64,000 nt of DNA, taken from CAYRHJ01 sp964424105 (GTDB taxonomy: Bacteria; Planctomycetota; Phycisphaerae; UBA1845). Every line of letters begins with the position of its first letter. Position 1 is the stretch's first letter. Under the pieces are notes generated by a model. It did no database searches, was not told the origin of the DNA, and worked only from the letters and a program-made list of their open reading frames with translations. The stretch is from contig CAYRHJ010000038.1 of assembly GCA_964424105.1 (NCBI GenBank), positions 92,604-156,603 of the forward strand, written 5' to 3'. A program made the position numbers and the translations under genes. Below, piece by piece: positions 1-8,987 of this stretch.

Positions 1-1
1 C

Positions 2-664
2 GGGGTTTGGGGGACGATCGGTTGGTTTTGGCCGGCGGTCGCACCGATGTTCATTGTCTGGGCGTGGTCCATATCGTTTTTTCGTGATCCGCGACGCTCG
101 ATCGACAGCGATCCGGCGGTTTTATGTTCGCCTGCGGACGGCACGATTCAGGATATCGAGCGACTTGCTGATTACCCGCCGATCGAGGGGCCGGCGGTTC
201 GCGTGGGCATTTTTCTGAGCCTTTTTAACGTGCACGTCAATCGATCACCTTGTGCGGGTACGGTGCGGTCGGTGGAATATCGGCGGGGAAAGTTCCTGGC
301 GGCGATGAATCCGTTGGCGGGCGAGTCGAATGAATCGAACACGATTGTGATCGAGACGGCGGGCGTTTGGCCGGGGCCTGTGGTGGTGAGGCAGATCGCC
401 GGCATGGCTGCTCGGCGGATCGTGTGTCATGCCCGGCAGGGGTCGGTGCTGGGCAAGGGTGAGCGTTTTGGGTTGATCAAATTCGGATCGCGAACGGAGT
501 TGATCGTCCCGTTGGTCGCGGATATGCAGGTTCTGTTGCAAGTGGGCGATCGCGTCAAGGCCGGCGAGACGCGAATGATTCGATGTTCACCGATTAGAAA
601 GGGGCGGGAACATGCCGCCAATCATCAAGATGTTGGACGACCGCAAACTGCCGCGTCCGCGTAG
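2..664 (+). CDS. psd: Phosphatidylserine decarboxylase proenzyme, short type (5' partial)
   Basis: Converts phosphatidylserine to phosphatidylethanolamine at the inner membrane. The reading frame is already open at the window edge, so the start lies just outside; the first visible codons encode a Trp-rich hydrophobic segment running into FFRDP, the usual N-terminal landmark of the family. The ADGTI and FNVHVNR motifs follow. The self-cleavage site that makes the pyruvoyl prosthetic group is the FGS at about 483-491 (IKFGSRTEL), as in the short, archaeal-like Psd class. The visible 220 residues are close to full length for that class. The 3' end overlaps pssA by 53 bases, so the two genes for successive steps of PE synthesis form an operon. 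The product is clear; only the start is unseen. Confidence 0.93.
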   Translation, partial: GVWGTIGWFWPAVAPMFIVWAWSISFFRDPRRSIDSDPAVLCSPADGTIQDIERLADYPPIEGPAVRVGIFLSLFNVHVNRSPCAGTVRSVEYRRGKFLAAMNPLAGESNESNTIVIETAGVWPGPVVVRQIAGMAARRIVCHARQGSVLGKGERFGLIKFGSRTELIVPLVADMQVLLQVGDRVKAGETRMIRCSPIRKGREHAANHQDVGRPQTAASA

Positions 665-1568
665 ACGCCGATTGAAGAACATTGTCGTCCTGCCGACGGT
701 GTTGACGCTTTCCAATCTGGTGTGCGGTTTTTCGGCTATTCATTTTGGAATGCGGGCCATGTACGCCGCGGGCGCGGGCGTGGAAGCGACGGCGACTCCG
801 ACATTGAACAGCGAGTTGCTGGAACGGATGCTGCCGTCGTTTTTGTCGATCGGGGCTATGTTGATTTTCGTGGGCATGCTGATGGACATGCTGGACGGAC
901 TGGCTGCGCGGTTGACGAAGAAATCCAGCGAGTTTGGCGCGCAATTGGATTCGCTGGCGGACGTGGTGACGTTTGGTGCGGCGCCGGCGATTCTGGTGGT
1001 GGCGTTGATGATGCGGGAGTGGCGGGGCGAGGTGGCCATCACGCCGTTGGGGGTTCACGCGTTCGGTCGGGCGATGTGGGTGTGTGCGGCGGCCTATTGC
1101 GTGTGCGCCGCGATCCGGTTGGCCCGGTTTAACGTGGAACACGTGATGCCGGAGTTTAATCAACGCCGATTCCGGGGTCTGCCCAGCCCGGGTGCGGCTG
1201 CGGTGTTGGCGTCGCTGGTGCTGCTGCATGAACACGTGGGCCCGACGGTGGGGGATGTGTTGTTGTACGGGATCCCCTTCATCGCGTTGGGATTGGGTTT
1301 CTTGATGACTTCGCGCATTTCCTACAACCACTTGACGCAAGCCTATCTGGGCCAAAGACATCCTTTCGAGCACGTTTTGATTCTGGTATTGGTATTCGTC
1401 GTTTTTCTGTCGTACAAGGCCCAGACCTTGGCGGTATTATGCGGTTTGTACGCCTTGAGCGGCCCGGCTGGGGCATTGATCGTGCGTTGGCGGGGCAATC
1501 GCGATCGAAGCCGGCCGGCTCCAATCGCGAAAGCGCCGGGCGCCGAGAATCCCAGACAAATCGGTTGA
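612..1568 (+). CDS. pssA: CDP-diacylglycerol-serine O-phosphatidyltransferase
   Basis: Makes phosphatidylserine from CDP-diacylglycerol and L-serine in the cytoplasmic membrane, supplying the substrate of the overlapping psd gene. The complete CDP-alcohol phosphotransferase signature DG-x2-AR-x8-G-x3-D-x3-D is present at residues 95-117. Several hydrophobic helices flank it, starting near residue 28 (VLTLSNLVCG). The length of 318 residues is somewhat longer than the minimal family because of the C-terminal helices and a basic tail. The ATG at 612 follows a purine-rich stretch (AAAGGGGCGGGAA). Translation is probably coupled to psd, whose last 53 bases it overlaps. Confidence 0.95.
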   Translation: MPPIIKMLDDRKLPRPRRRRLKNIVVLPTVLTLSNLVCGFSAIHFGMRAMYAAGAGVEATATPTLNSELLERMLPSFLSIGAMLIFVGMLMDMLDGLAARLTKKSSEFGAQLDSLADVVTFGAAPAILVVALMMREWRGEVAITPLGVHAFGRAMWVCAAAYCVCAAIRLARFNVEHVMPEFNQRRFRGLPSPGAAAVLASLVLLHEHVGPTVGDVLLYGIPFIALGLGFLMTSRISYNHLTQAYLGQRHPFEHVLILVLVFVVFLSYKAQTLAVLCGLYALSGPAGALIVRWRGNRDRSRPAPIAKAPGAENPRQIG

Positions 1569-1635
1569 CGGCGTGGCTTTTGGCGGTTATTGTTAGGTTT
1601 ATGTTAGTAATTCAGGATACGAGGCTCGTTGCGAC

Positions 1636-3135
1636 ATGATACGGGTTCGATTCGCACCATCACCGACCGGGTACCTGCATATTGGCGGTGCCCGGACGCT
1701 ACTTTTCAACTGGTTGTTTGCCCGGCAATCGGGGGGTGTGTTTGTCCTTCGGATCGAGGATACGGATCAGTCGCGTCACGTCGAGGACTCTGTGGCGAAG
1801 ATATTGAGTGACATGCGTTGGCTGGGGATGGACTGGGACGAAGGCCCGGAGGTGGGTGGCGATTGCGGTCCGTACTATCAAAGCCAGCGTCTGGAGTTGT
1901 ATGAAGGCTATTTGCAGCAGCTTCTGGAGAGCGGCGACGCGTATTACGCGTTGGAGACGACGGAGGAATTAGCGGCGCAGCGCGAGGCGGCCCGGACGGC
2001 GAAGGCGTTTTTTCGCTATTGCCGCCCGGAACCGGTGCCCACGATCGACGAGGGGTTGGCGGCACGGGCTGCGGGGCAGGCTGTGACCGTGCGGTTCAAG
2101 ATGCCGGAGGCCGACGTGGTGGTGCATGACCGGGTGTTGGGCGAAGTGCGTTTGCCGCGGGAGGAGCTGGAGGATTTTGTGATCCAAAAGGCCGACGGCT
2201 GGCCTACGTATCATTTCGCGTGCGTGGTGGATGACGAGCTGATGGGCATCACGCACGTCCTTCGCGGTCAGGAGCATTTGGCCAACACGCCGAAGCACGT
2301 GGCGATGCAGAAGGCGTTGGGATTCAGGACGCCGGATTATGCCCATCTGTCGATCATTTTCAATCCCGACGGATCGAAGATGAGCAAGCGTGATAAGGAG
2401 AAGGCGTTGACGCGCGGACTGCCGCCGCCGGAGATTGACATGCACGATTTTCGCGTGGCGGGTTATCTGCCTGAGGCGCTGCTGAATTTCATTTCGCTGC
2501 TGGGTTGGTCGCCCGGCGACGATCTGGAGCAGATATCGTTGGAGGAGACGATTCGCCGGTTCAGTCTTGATCGGATCGGGTCCACGAACGCGCGCTTCGA
2601 TCGAGACAAGCTGTTGGCCTTCAATACCGATTGGGCTTCGCGATTGCCGGAGGCGAGGCTGTTGGAACTGACCAAAGATTTTGCGAGGGCGAGCGAATCT
2701 CCGTTGCGTCAAGCCGACGACGAACAGTTGTCGCGATTGCTGAAGCTTTGCAGTGGATTTCGCACGTTCCGTGACGTTGAGCGAAAGTGTGGGTTTTTGT
2801 TCGTGGAAGACGAGCAATTGGAGTTTTCGGAAAAGGCCGTCGCGAAGGTCTTGTCTCGCAAAGATGGGGCGGGGTTTGTGATGTTAGAAGTTTTTTTGGA
2901 GAGGGCTGCGGTGATCAGCGATTGGTCGCCGGCGGAACTGGAAAAGGCGGTGAACGCGTTGTGTGAGCGATTCAATGCCAAGCTCGGCGATATTGCCCAG
3001 CCGATTCGGGTGGCGGTGACGGGAGACACGGTGAGTCCGCCGATTTTTGACACGCTGGCGCTTCTGGGGAAGGATCGATGTTTGGCGCGGATCCAACGGG
3101 CGTTGGCGCTTCGTTCGCATGAATCGTCGGTCTGA
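1636..3135 (+). CDS. gltX: Glutamyl-tRNA synthetase
   Basis: Class I aminoacyl-tRNA synthetase that charges tRNA-Glu in the cytoplasm. The N-terminus has the FAPSPTGYLHIGGAR signature, with the HIGH-type motif at residues 15-18 in the form HIGG. KMSKR lies at residues 248-252. The anticodon-binding C-terminal half is complete, and 499 residues is normal for the family. A non-discriminating enzyme that also charges tRNA-Gln is possible but cannot be judged from this gene alone. The ATG is preceded by GAGG about 11 bases upstream. It stands 67 bases after pssA in the same direction. Confidence 0.97.
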   Translation: MIRVRFAPSPTGYLHIGGARTLLFNWLFARQSGGVFVLRIEDTDQSRHVEDSVAKILSDMRWLGMDWDEGPEVGGDCGPYYQSQRLELYEGYLQQLLESGDAYYALETTEELAAQREAARTAKAFFRYCRPEPVPTIDEGLAARAAGQAVTVRFKMPEADVVVHDRVLGEVRLPREELEDFVIQKADGWPTYHFACVVDDELMGITHVLRGQEHLANTPKHVAMQKALGFRTPDYAHLSIIFNPDGSKMSKRDKEKALTRGLPPPEIDMHDFRVAGYLPEALLNFISLLGWSPGDDLEQISLEETIRRFSLDRIGSTNARFDRDKLLAFNTDWASRLPEARLLELTKDFARASESPLRQADDEQLSRLLKLCSGFRTFRDVERKCGFLFVEDEQLEFSEKAVAKVLSRKDGAGFVMLEVFLERAAVISDWSPAELEKAVNALCERFNAKLGDIAQPIRVAVTGDTVSPPIFDTLALLGKDRCLARIQRALALRSHESSV

Positions 3136-3175
3136 CGTTGATTGATTAAGCCGCGGAGTCGAGGAGTTGTTTTCT

Positions 3176-4081
3176 ATGTCGCTGTTGGTTACGGGCAGTA
3201 TCGGTTTGGATACGGTCACCACTCCGTACGGAACAGCCAAAGACGTATTGGGTGGAACGGCGGTCTATTTTTCGCTGGCTGCGGCGCCGTATGGGCCTGT
3301 TCGACTCGTGGGCGTGGTGGGAGAAGACTTTCCCAAGGAACAACGGGCGTTGCTTGACGGGCGGGGCATAGACCTTTCCGGGCTGGAAACGCGTCGCGGA
3401 AGCAAGACGTTTCGTTGGACGGGTCAATACGTGGGCGACATGAACCAAGCCGAGACGTTGGACGTGCGGCTGAACGTGCTGGGCGAGGCTGCACCAATGG
3501 TGCCCCGGTCGTTCGCCGACAGCGAGGTCGTGTTTTTGGCGAACACGCATCCCGCGTTGCAACGGGCGTTGGTGAAACAGGTTTCGTCGGCCAAGTTGAA
3601 AGTGTGTGACACGATTGATCTTTGGATTGCGAATGAACGAGACGCCCTGCTGGAGACATTCAGTCTGGTCGACGGCGTGATTATCAATGCGGGCGAGGCG
3701 CGACAATTGACGGAAAGGACCAACGTGCTCGAATCGGCAGATGCGATTCTGGACTTGGGTCCGCGATTTGTGGTGATCAAGAAAGGCGAGCACGGCGTCC
3801 TGCTGATGACGCGCGAGGGACCGACGGTGATACCCGCCTTTCCGACCAAGCAGGTGAAAGATCCGACCGGCGCGGGGGACAGTTTTGCGGGCGGCATGCT
3901 GGGGTATTTGGCCTCCACGGGTCAATACGATACGGCTGCACTTCGCCGGGGATTGGTACGGGGGACGGTTGCGGCCTCGTTTACGATTGAGTCGTTTTCC
4001 GTTGAGCGGGCGCTGGCGGTGACTCGAGAGGAGATCGATCGGCGGATTGCATCATTTATCGGCATGTTGCGGATGGAGTAG
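3176..4081 (+). CDS. PfkB-family carbohydrate/nucleoside kinase
   Basis: Ribokinase-like ATP-dependent kinase of a sugar or nucleoside; the substrate cannot be read from sequence. The C-terminal PfkB signature DPTGAGDSF begins at residue 229, placing the catalytic base at Asp235. A Gly-Gly pair near the N-terminus (LGGTAVYFS) is the usual substrate/lid region. The start is set at ATG 3176 because GAGGAG at 3161-3166 lies 9 bases before it, whereas an in-frame TTG at 3167 would abut the ribosome-binding site. The length of 301 residues is typical. The next gene, thpR, follows after 3 bases, so the two are co-transcribed. Confidence 0.9.
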   Translation: MSLLVTGSIGLDTVTTPYGTAKDVLGGTAVYFSLAAAPYGPVRLVGVVGEDFPKEQRALLDGRGIDLSGLETRRGSKTFRWTGQYVGDMNQAETLDVRLNVLGEAAPMVPRSFADSEVVFLANTHPALQRALVKQVSSAKLKVCDTIDLWIANERDALLETFSLVDGVIINAGEARQLTERTNVLESADAILDLGPRFVVIKKGEHGVLLMTREGPTVIPAFPTKQVKDPTGAGDSFAGGMLGYLASTGQYDTAALRRGLVRGTVAASFTIESFSVERALAVTREEIDRRIASFIGMLRME

Positions 4082-4084
4082 CCC

Positions 4085-4642
4085 GTGCGGTTGTTCGTTG
4101 CCGTCGAGTTGGAGCCGGTTTTGAAGCGATCGCTGTCGAACGTTGTTCGCCGGCTTGACGCGTTTCGCGGCGACGTTCGCTTCGTCCGCGAGGAGCAGAT
4201 GCATGTGACGGTGAAGTTCCTGGGAGAAGTCGCGGCGGAGAATGTAGCCGCCGTCAGCGAAGCCTGCGGGCAATCGGCGGCCCGAAGTCAGCGGTTTGAA
4301 TTGGAATTGACTCGCTGCGGCTGCTTTCCGAAGGGTGGAGACGTGCGTGTGATTTGGGGCGGCAGCGATGAACTACCGGCGGGTTTGCAGGCGTGCGTCG
4401 AGGAATGCGAATCTCGGTTGGAGGGTCTTGGGTTTCCGCCGGAGCAGAGGCCCTTTTCCGCGCATGTGACGGTGGGTCGAGTGAAGTATGACAAGAGCGG
4501 GGGTCGGTTGCGACAAGCGGTTGAGGCATTGAGAGTTGATCGGACTTGTCAGATGGTTGATTCGTTGACGCTGTTTGAATCGCGATTGACTCGTGACGGC
4601 GCGAAGTACGCGGTCGTCTCCCGGCATCGGTTTTCGGAATAA
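4085..4642 (+). CDS. thpR: RNA 2',3'-cyclic phosphodiesterase (LigT/ThpR, 2H family)
   Basis: 2H phosphoesterase that opens 2',3'-cyclic phosphate ends of RNA; historically called 2'-5' RNA ligase. The two hallmark motifs are present: HVTVKFLG with His40 and HVTVGRVK with His127, each of the H-x-T-x form. The length of 185 residues matches the family. The start is GTG, 3 bases after the stop of the PfkB kinase gene, implying coupled translation. A short inverted repeat (CGCGG/CCGCG, about 4645-4660) lies just after the gene but has no T-tract. Confidence 0.93.
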   Translation: MRLFVAVELEPVLKRSLSNVVRRLDAFRGDVRFVREEQMHVTVKFLGEVAAENVAAVSEACGQSAARSQRFELELTRCGCFPKGGDVRVIWGGSDELPAGLQACVEECESRLEGLGFPPEQRPFSAHVTVGRVKYDKSGGRLRQAVEALRVDRTCQMVDSLTLFESRLTRDGAKYAVVSRHRFSE

Positions 4643-4727
4643 GGCGCGGCTGATCCGCGTGGGAATGGAAATACGGCGCATCGATTGACGCGTTAAGCAC
4701 GTCAGTTTCAAAATGGGAGAATGACGG

Positions 4728-5849
4728 ATGAAAGCGGAAAAGGAAGCATCACGAAAGCTGGCGTTGGATCGGGCCTTGCAGCAAATCGAAAAATCGTTCG
4801 GCAAGGGCGCGGTTGTCCAATTGGATTCCAAGGGAACGCAGGTGGAGGGCGTGAGCACGGGATCGTTGGCCCTGGACCTGGCATTGGGCGGTCGGGGATT
4901 TCCTCGTGGCCGAATCGCGGAGCTGTTCGGACCGGAATCGTCGGGCAAGACGACGGTGGCCCTGCACACCATCGCGTCTGCGCAGCGAGAGGGCGGGGTG
5001 TGCGCGTTTGTCGACGCGGAACATGCTCTCGATGCTTCGTGGGCGAGGCGATGCGGTGTCAAGATCGAGAATCTGCTGGTGAGTCAGCCGAATTCGGGAG
5101 AAGAGGCGCTGGAGATCGCCGAGATGCTGGTGCGCAGCAACGCCGTCGACGTGCTGGTGGTGGATTCGGTGGCGGCGCTCATTCCGAAGGCTGAAATCGA
5201 GGGTGAGATGGGTGCGACGCACGTGGCCCTGCAAGCCCGGTTGATGAGTCAAGCAATGCGGAAACTGACGGCGTGCATCCATAGGTCGGCGTGTGTGATG
5301 ATTTTCATCAATCAGATTCGGATGAAAATCGGCGTGATGTTCGGCAATCCTGAAACCACGCCGGGTGGCAGGGCGCTCAAGTTTTACAGCTCGGTTCGTG
5401 TTGATGTGCGACGCATCTCGACGATCAAGGACGGCGAGAACTCGGTGGGGAATCACGTACGGGCGAAAGTGGTCAAGAACAAAGTGGCGGCCCCGTTCCA
5501 GACGGCGGAGTTTGACATCATGTTTGATTCGGGGGTCAGTCGCGAGGGCGATCTGTTGGATCTGGCCCTGAAAGACAATATCGTCGCCAAGACGGGGGCG
5601 TGGTTCGGGTACGGCGACGTCCGCCTGGGTCAGGGGCGCGAGAACAGCAAGCAGTTTTTGCGAGACAACGACGACTTGTTCAACGAAATTCGTGCCAAGA
5701 TTCTGGCTGTGCGTTGTGGGGAACCGGACAAGGTCGCGGACGAATCGAGCGCGGCCACTGTTTCCAAATCACCGGTCGGTCAGATCTCGCCCGACAAGGT
5801 GAAAGCGGGTCGGGCGGCGGCATCACCCCCTAAACGAAAGAGGGCTTGA
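4728..5849 (+). CDS. recA: Recombinase RecA
   Basis: DNA-strand exchange ATPase for homologous recombination and SOS induction. The Walker A motif GPESSGKT is at residues 68-75. The VDSVAALIP Walker B region and the INQIR loop region follow, and the core is complete. The C-terminal tail from about residue 335 is low-complexity and basic (ending PPKRKRA) rather than acidic as in E. coli. ATG 4728 is preceded by GGGAGA at 4715-4720 with 7 bases spacing; another ATG at 4721 is in a different frame. I saw no obvious LexA box of the E. coli or Bacillus type upstream. Confidence 0.98.
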   Translation: MKAEKEASRKLALDRALQQIEKSFGKGAVVQLDSKGTQVEGVSTGSLALDLALGGRGFPRGRIAELFGPESSGKTTVALHTIASAQREGGVCAFVDAEHALDASWARRCGVKIENLLVSQPNSGEEALEIAEMLVRSNAVDVLVVDSVAALIPKAEIEGEMGATHVALQARLMSQAMRKLTACIHRSACVMIFINQIRMKIGVMFGNPETTPGGRALKFYSSVRVDVRRISTIKDGENSVGNHVRAKVVKNKVAAPFQTAEFDIMFDSGVSREGDLLDLALKDNIVAKTGAWFGYGDVRLGQGRENSKQFLRDNDDLFNEIRAKILAVRCGEPDKVADESSAATVSKSPVGQISPDKVKAGRAAASPPKRKRA

Positions 5850-5955
5850 GTCGTATAAGGTCGCTATCGCGAGCCGACGATGTGGATGATAGATTACCCG
5901 CCGATTGCGGTGGGGCTTCGAGACAGTCCCTGCGCTATGATTGCGGGGGTCGATG

Positions 5956-6381
5956 TTAAGTTGGGGGGACTTTCGCTGTCCATGGCGGTGGTGGGTCAGA
6001 CAGGACGACCCAGCCGCGGCGGTCTTTTTTGGCGATCCAAAAAGGATCGATTCGGGTCACCCGCCCGAATTGGACGACGGTGGCGTATCGTGCCGTTCTG
6101 TGGGTCTTGTAAAAAGGGTGGCCCGCGGCGATCAGGTCTTCGTACATCTTTCGAATTCGATCAACCTCAGCCGCAGTTAGTCGGTCCCAATAGATGACTT
6201 TGCGGGCGCGTGCGAAGGCTGTGACGGGCCCGCCGACGGTCTTGAACCAGAGGACGTCGCCGGTGCGGACGTGGCCGAAGGGCGGGATTCTTCGTATGCT
6301 TAATCGGCACTCGGCCCGTTTCTTGCCTTTTTCTATGCGGGCGATATAACGTGTGTGACTGATTACCAGGTGATGATTCAA
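5956..6381 (-). CDS. ASCH/PUA-like domain protein
   Basis: A 141-residue soluble protein. The visible pattern is an N-terminal segment with K-x-x-E-x-R (KKRAECR), then a GDVLWFK strand and a long helix, and finally ATVVQFGRVTRIDPF-type strands. This order resembles the ASCH/EVE beta-barrel fold that binds RNA or modified nucleotides. The assignment is by pattern only and the function is unknown. The only available in-frame start is TTG at 6381, with no clear ribosome-binding site, so the start is weak. The gene faces recA convergently and is divergent from the response-regulator gene. Confidence 0.55.
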   Translation of the reverse strand: MNHHLVISHTRYIARIEKGKKRAECRLSIRRIPPFGHVRTGDVLWFKTVGGPVTAFARARKVIYWDRLTAAEVDRIRKMYEDLIAAGHPFYKTHRTARYATVVQFGRVTRIDPFWIAKKDRRGWVVLSDPPPPWTAKVPPT

Positions 6382-6517
6382 GGGTGGCTTTCAGACGGGG
6401 GTACGGTTAGCATATTGAACGGCGGTGGCTCGGCTTTCGCGGGCGCGGCATTATAACGACAAGGCCAAAGCCGAGGCAAGGGACAAGGATTCTGGCATAG
6501 GAAAGGGATTCCGAATA

Positions 6518-7123
6518 ATGGGAGTTCGACATCATATCCGGGTGTTGGTGATTGACGACGATCCGTCGGTCTGCAAGACGGTGGGGTTGCTGCTGGAAGA
6601 ACATGACTATCGTCCCAAAACTTTTACGGATCCGCAAAAGGCGCTGGAACATGCGGAAGACGAGTCGTACCAGATTGCCCTGGTCGATCTGCGGATGCCG
6701 AGCATGGACGGCGTGGAAGTCGTCGAACGGCTGAAGAAGATCGACGAACGGATGTGTTGCATCGTGATGACCGCCTATCCCAATCTGGACACGGCCACTG
6801 AAACGATGCGTCGGGGTACGTGTGATTACATCACCAAGCCCTTCAAGGAGGAGGAGCTGATCGAGGCGTTGGACCGGGCGTGTCAAAAGCTGGGTTTGAT
6901 CTACACGGATGAGTCGGATTTGAATCGGTTGATCGGGCAACGCATTCGTGCGGAGCGACTTCGTCAGAACCTGACGTTGCGGCAATTGTCGGACCGAACG
7001 GACTTGACGACGTCGCAGCTATCGCAGGTCGAGTTGGGCAAGAACGCCGCTTCGGTCTGGGCGTTGGCGCGGATCAGCAATTCGCTGGGCCTGCGATTGG
7101 CGACGCTGCTGAACGGTTTATGA
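6518..7123 (+). CDS. Response regulator with receiver domain and XRE-type HTH output
   Basis: Two-component regulator. The receiver domain spans residues 1-125 with the acidic pocket Asp13/Asp14, phospho-acceptor Asp57 (LVDLRMP), Thr85 and Lys108 (TKPFK). Residues 139-199 form a Cro/C1-type helix-turn-helix (RLRQNLTLRQLSDRT...LSQVELGK), an uncommon output for a receiver, where OmpR, NarL or Fis types are the rule. ATG 6518 is chosen because a purine-rich GAAAGGGA at 6501-6508 precedes it at about 10 bases. The frame is open further upstream to 6425 but that part is poorly protein-like. No partner kinase is adjacent. The target genes are unknown. Confidence 0.88.
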   Translation: MGVRHHIRVLVIDDDPSVCKTVGLLLEEHDYRPKTFTDPQKALEHAEDESYQIALVDLRMPSMDGVEVVERLKKIDERMCCIVMTAYPNLDTATETMRRGTCDYITKPFKEEELIEALDRACQKLGLIYTDESDLNRLIGQRIRAERLRQNLTLRQLSDRTDLTTSQLSQVELGKNAASVWALARISNSLGLRLATLLNGL

Positions 7124-7351
7124 CCCGTGCTGAATTGGTTTTTGGGCGCGTGGCAAATCGGCGGGCACATGGTCTCGGGCGAGGAATCGCCCGCTAGTCG
7201 AGTTAATTGTAATTGTCGCAACTTTTGAAACCGCGATCGTGAAGATCGGAAGCCGGTTCCGTGCGTCCGCTCCCTGACCTGTCTGCGCGCGTACAGGCAC
7301 AGGCAGGCGGTCGCGGCTCGGGTTAAGACGCAAACGGCGTGCGAAACTGCA

Positions 7352-8146
7352 CTAGAGCGATCGTAAGTGCCAACCGCCATCGATATTGAATACCTGGCCC
7401 GTGCAAAAAGTGAAATCGCCGCGGGCAATAGCGGCGACGACGCGGCCGATTTCTTCCGGCTGCCCCCATCGGCTGATGGGTGACATTCCGCTGGCCATTT
7501 TGGCTTCATAGTGTCGCCGTACGCCCTCGTCTGACGTCATGTCGGTCGCGATGATGCCGGGTGAAATCTCGTGGACGGCGATGTCGTATTCAGCCAGTCG
7601 ATGGGCGAAGAGCCGGGTAATCATGGAGACGCCGGCTTTGCTGATGCAATACTCTCCGTAGTTGCCGGCCGTGGTGTAGGAGCGAATCGAGGAGAGGTTG
7701 ACAATGTAGCCACATGGGATGACGTTTTTTTGTCGCAGATCGACCATGGCCCGGGCGGCTCGTTGGGTCATGAAGTAGACGGCTTTCAGGTTGGTATCCA
7801 TGACGGCGTCATAGACGTCCTCGTCTGATTCCAGAATGTCTTTCCGCTTTGCCGGCGAGATACCCGCGTTGTTCACCAACATGTCGATTCGACCGAATGC
7901 AGTCAGTGCTTGATCGACGATGCGCTGCCGGTGGTCGCGGTTGGCAACATCACCTTGACACAGGAAGGCTTTCCCGCCGGAATCGGAGATGTTGTGGGCC
8001 AGGGACTCCGCAGCCGCCTGGTTCGATCGATAATTAACGAGGATGGCGTATCCTTCGACGGCGAGGGCTTGTGCGATGGCTCGGCCAATTCCTCGCGAGG
8101 CGCCGGTGACAATCGCGGCTCGTTCGGCGTTCACGTTTGCGCCCAC
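7352..8146 (-). CDS. SDR-family oxidoreductase, FabG-like
   Basis: NAD(P)-dependent short-chain dehydrogenase/reductase. The TGASRGIG nucleotide-binding motif is at residues 14-21, NNAG at 92-95, the catalytic Ser at about 152/153, and YxxxK as Tyr166/Lys170. The length of 264 residues is standard. The closest functional class is 3-oxoacyl-ACP reductase, but sugar and other ketone reductases share these features, so the substrate is open. GTG 8146 is chosen because GGGAGGAGA (plus-strand 8154-8162) lies 7 bases upstream; a TTG at 8182 would put this site inside the gene. It lies 25 bases after the upstream pseudopilin gene, so the two are probably co-transcribed. Confidence 0.88.
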   Translation of the reverse strand: MGANVNAERAAIVTGASRGIGRAIAQALAVEGYAILVNYRSNQAAAESLAHNISDSGGKAFLCQGDVANRDHRQRIVDQALTAFGRIDMLVNNAGISPAKRKDILESDEDVYDAVMDTNLKAVYFMTQRAARAMVDLRQKNVIPCGYIVNLSSIRSYTTAGNYGEYCISKAGVSMITRLFAHRLAEYDIAVHEISPGIIATDMTSDEGVRRHYEAKMASGMSPISRWGQPEEIGRVVAAIARGDFTFCTGQVFNIDGGWHLRSL

Positions 8147-8171
8147 GTTCGTGTCTCCTCCCATTCCGTAT

Positions 8172-8987
8172 TTAGGATCCAAAAAGTCCGTAATTGCGGG
8201 GCGTCACGCGCGTGCGATAATTTCGAACATCGCCTGTCACGGCCAACAGGTTCAATTGGATGACGACGGCGGGCGTACCGAGTGCGCTCGCGGCGGGTTC
8301 ATAGGTTACGCTGAAACTCGAAACGTTTCCAGCCACGACGTTGGAACCCAGATCGGGGTGCCATTCCATCAGATCGGTCCCGTCCACGTAATAGACGATG
8401 GCGGCTGTACCATCTTCGTCGATTAAGAGGTCGCCGTCGTCGTCCGCCCCGCCGACGCCGTTCATGTCGGCGGCATAATCCTCGTCGATCATCCCGTCTC
8501 CGTCATTGTCGATTCCGTTAATGGGGTCTTCATCGATGAGTCCGTCTTCATCGTCGTCACGGGGGTCCCCCTCGTCGATCAGCCCATCGCCGTCGTCGTC
8601 AAAGCCCGTGACACCGTGCAAGGCGTCGGCTGCTCCCGCGCCATCTTCATCGAACAGGCCGTCATTGTCGTCGTCGAAGCGATATGAAACGGCCAGGATT
8701 CCGCGGGTCAACTTGTGTGTGTTGGGAATGTAGATGGCCACCGATTCCCGCACGTGCGTTTCCATTCGCAAAAGGGCGATGGTGGCCAGCCGATCCAGCT
8801 CGTCCTGTTGGGAGACGGCCCGGCCGGTTTGAAGCACGCTGATCAGCAGGGCTGTTGATACCAAGGAGATGGAAGCGAGGACCACGGACGCGGCGATCAG
8901 CTCGACCAGGGTGAACGCTTGCCGCGACGTCCGGCGGTGGGGCATCCGCAAGGGATTGGTTATGGGACACACCCGTTGGAACATCAC
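8172..8987 (-). CDS. Prepilin-type pseudopilin with Asp-rich calcium-binding repeat insert
   Basis: Exported minor pseudopilin-like protein of a type II secretion or type IV pilus-like machine. The class III signal RQAFTLVEL is followed by a hydrophobic helix of about 20 residues. The residue before the Phe is Ala rather than the usual Gly. In place of a simple globular head there is an insert of five or so Asp-rich units (DDDNDGLFDEDG, DDDGDGLIDEG, DNDGDGMIDED), which match thrombospondin-type-3/EF-hand-like calcium loops. A short beta-rich tail follows. The start is uncertain: GTG 8987, ATG 8984 and ATG 8945 are all in frame without a good ribosome-binding site. The last is nearest to the signal. 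Confidence 0.82.
   Translation of the reverse strand: MMFQRVCPITNPLRMPHRRTSRQAFTLVELIAASVVLASISLVSTALLISVLQTGRAVSQQDELDRLATIALLRMETHVRESVAIYIPNTHKLTRGILAVSYRFDDDNDGLFDEDGAGAADALHGVTGFDDDGDGLIDEGDPRDDDEDGLIDEDPINGIDNDGDGMIDEDYAADMNGVGGADDDGDLLIDEDGTAAIVYYVDGTDLMEWHPDLGSNVVAGNVSSFSVTYEPAASALGTPAVVIQLNLLAVTGDVRNYRTRVTPRNYGLFGS

Noticed and set aside
594..1373. 259-residue minus-strand reading frame opposite pssA
   Set aside because: His/Arg/Gln-rich shadow of a gene with intact catalytic signature.
4643..4727. LexA/SOS box upstream of recA
   Set aside because: Neither CTGT-N8-ACAG nor GAAC-N4-GTTC is present; other lineage-specific boxes cannot be recognised by eye.
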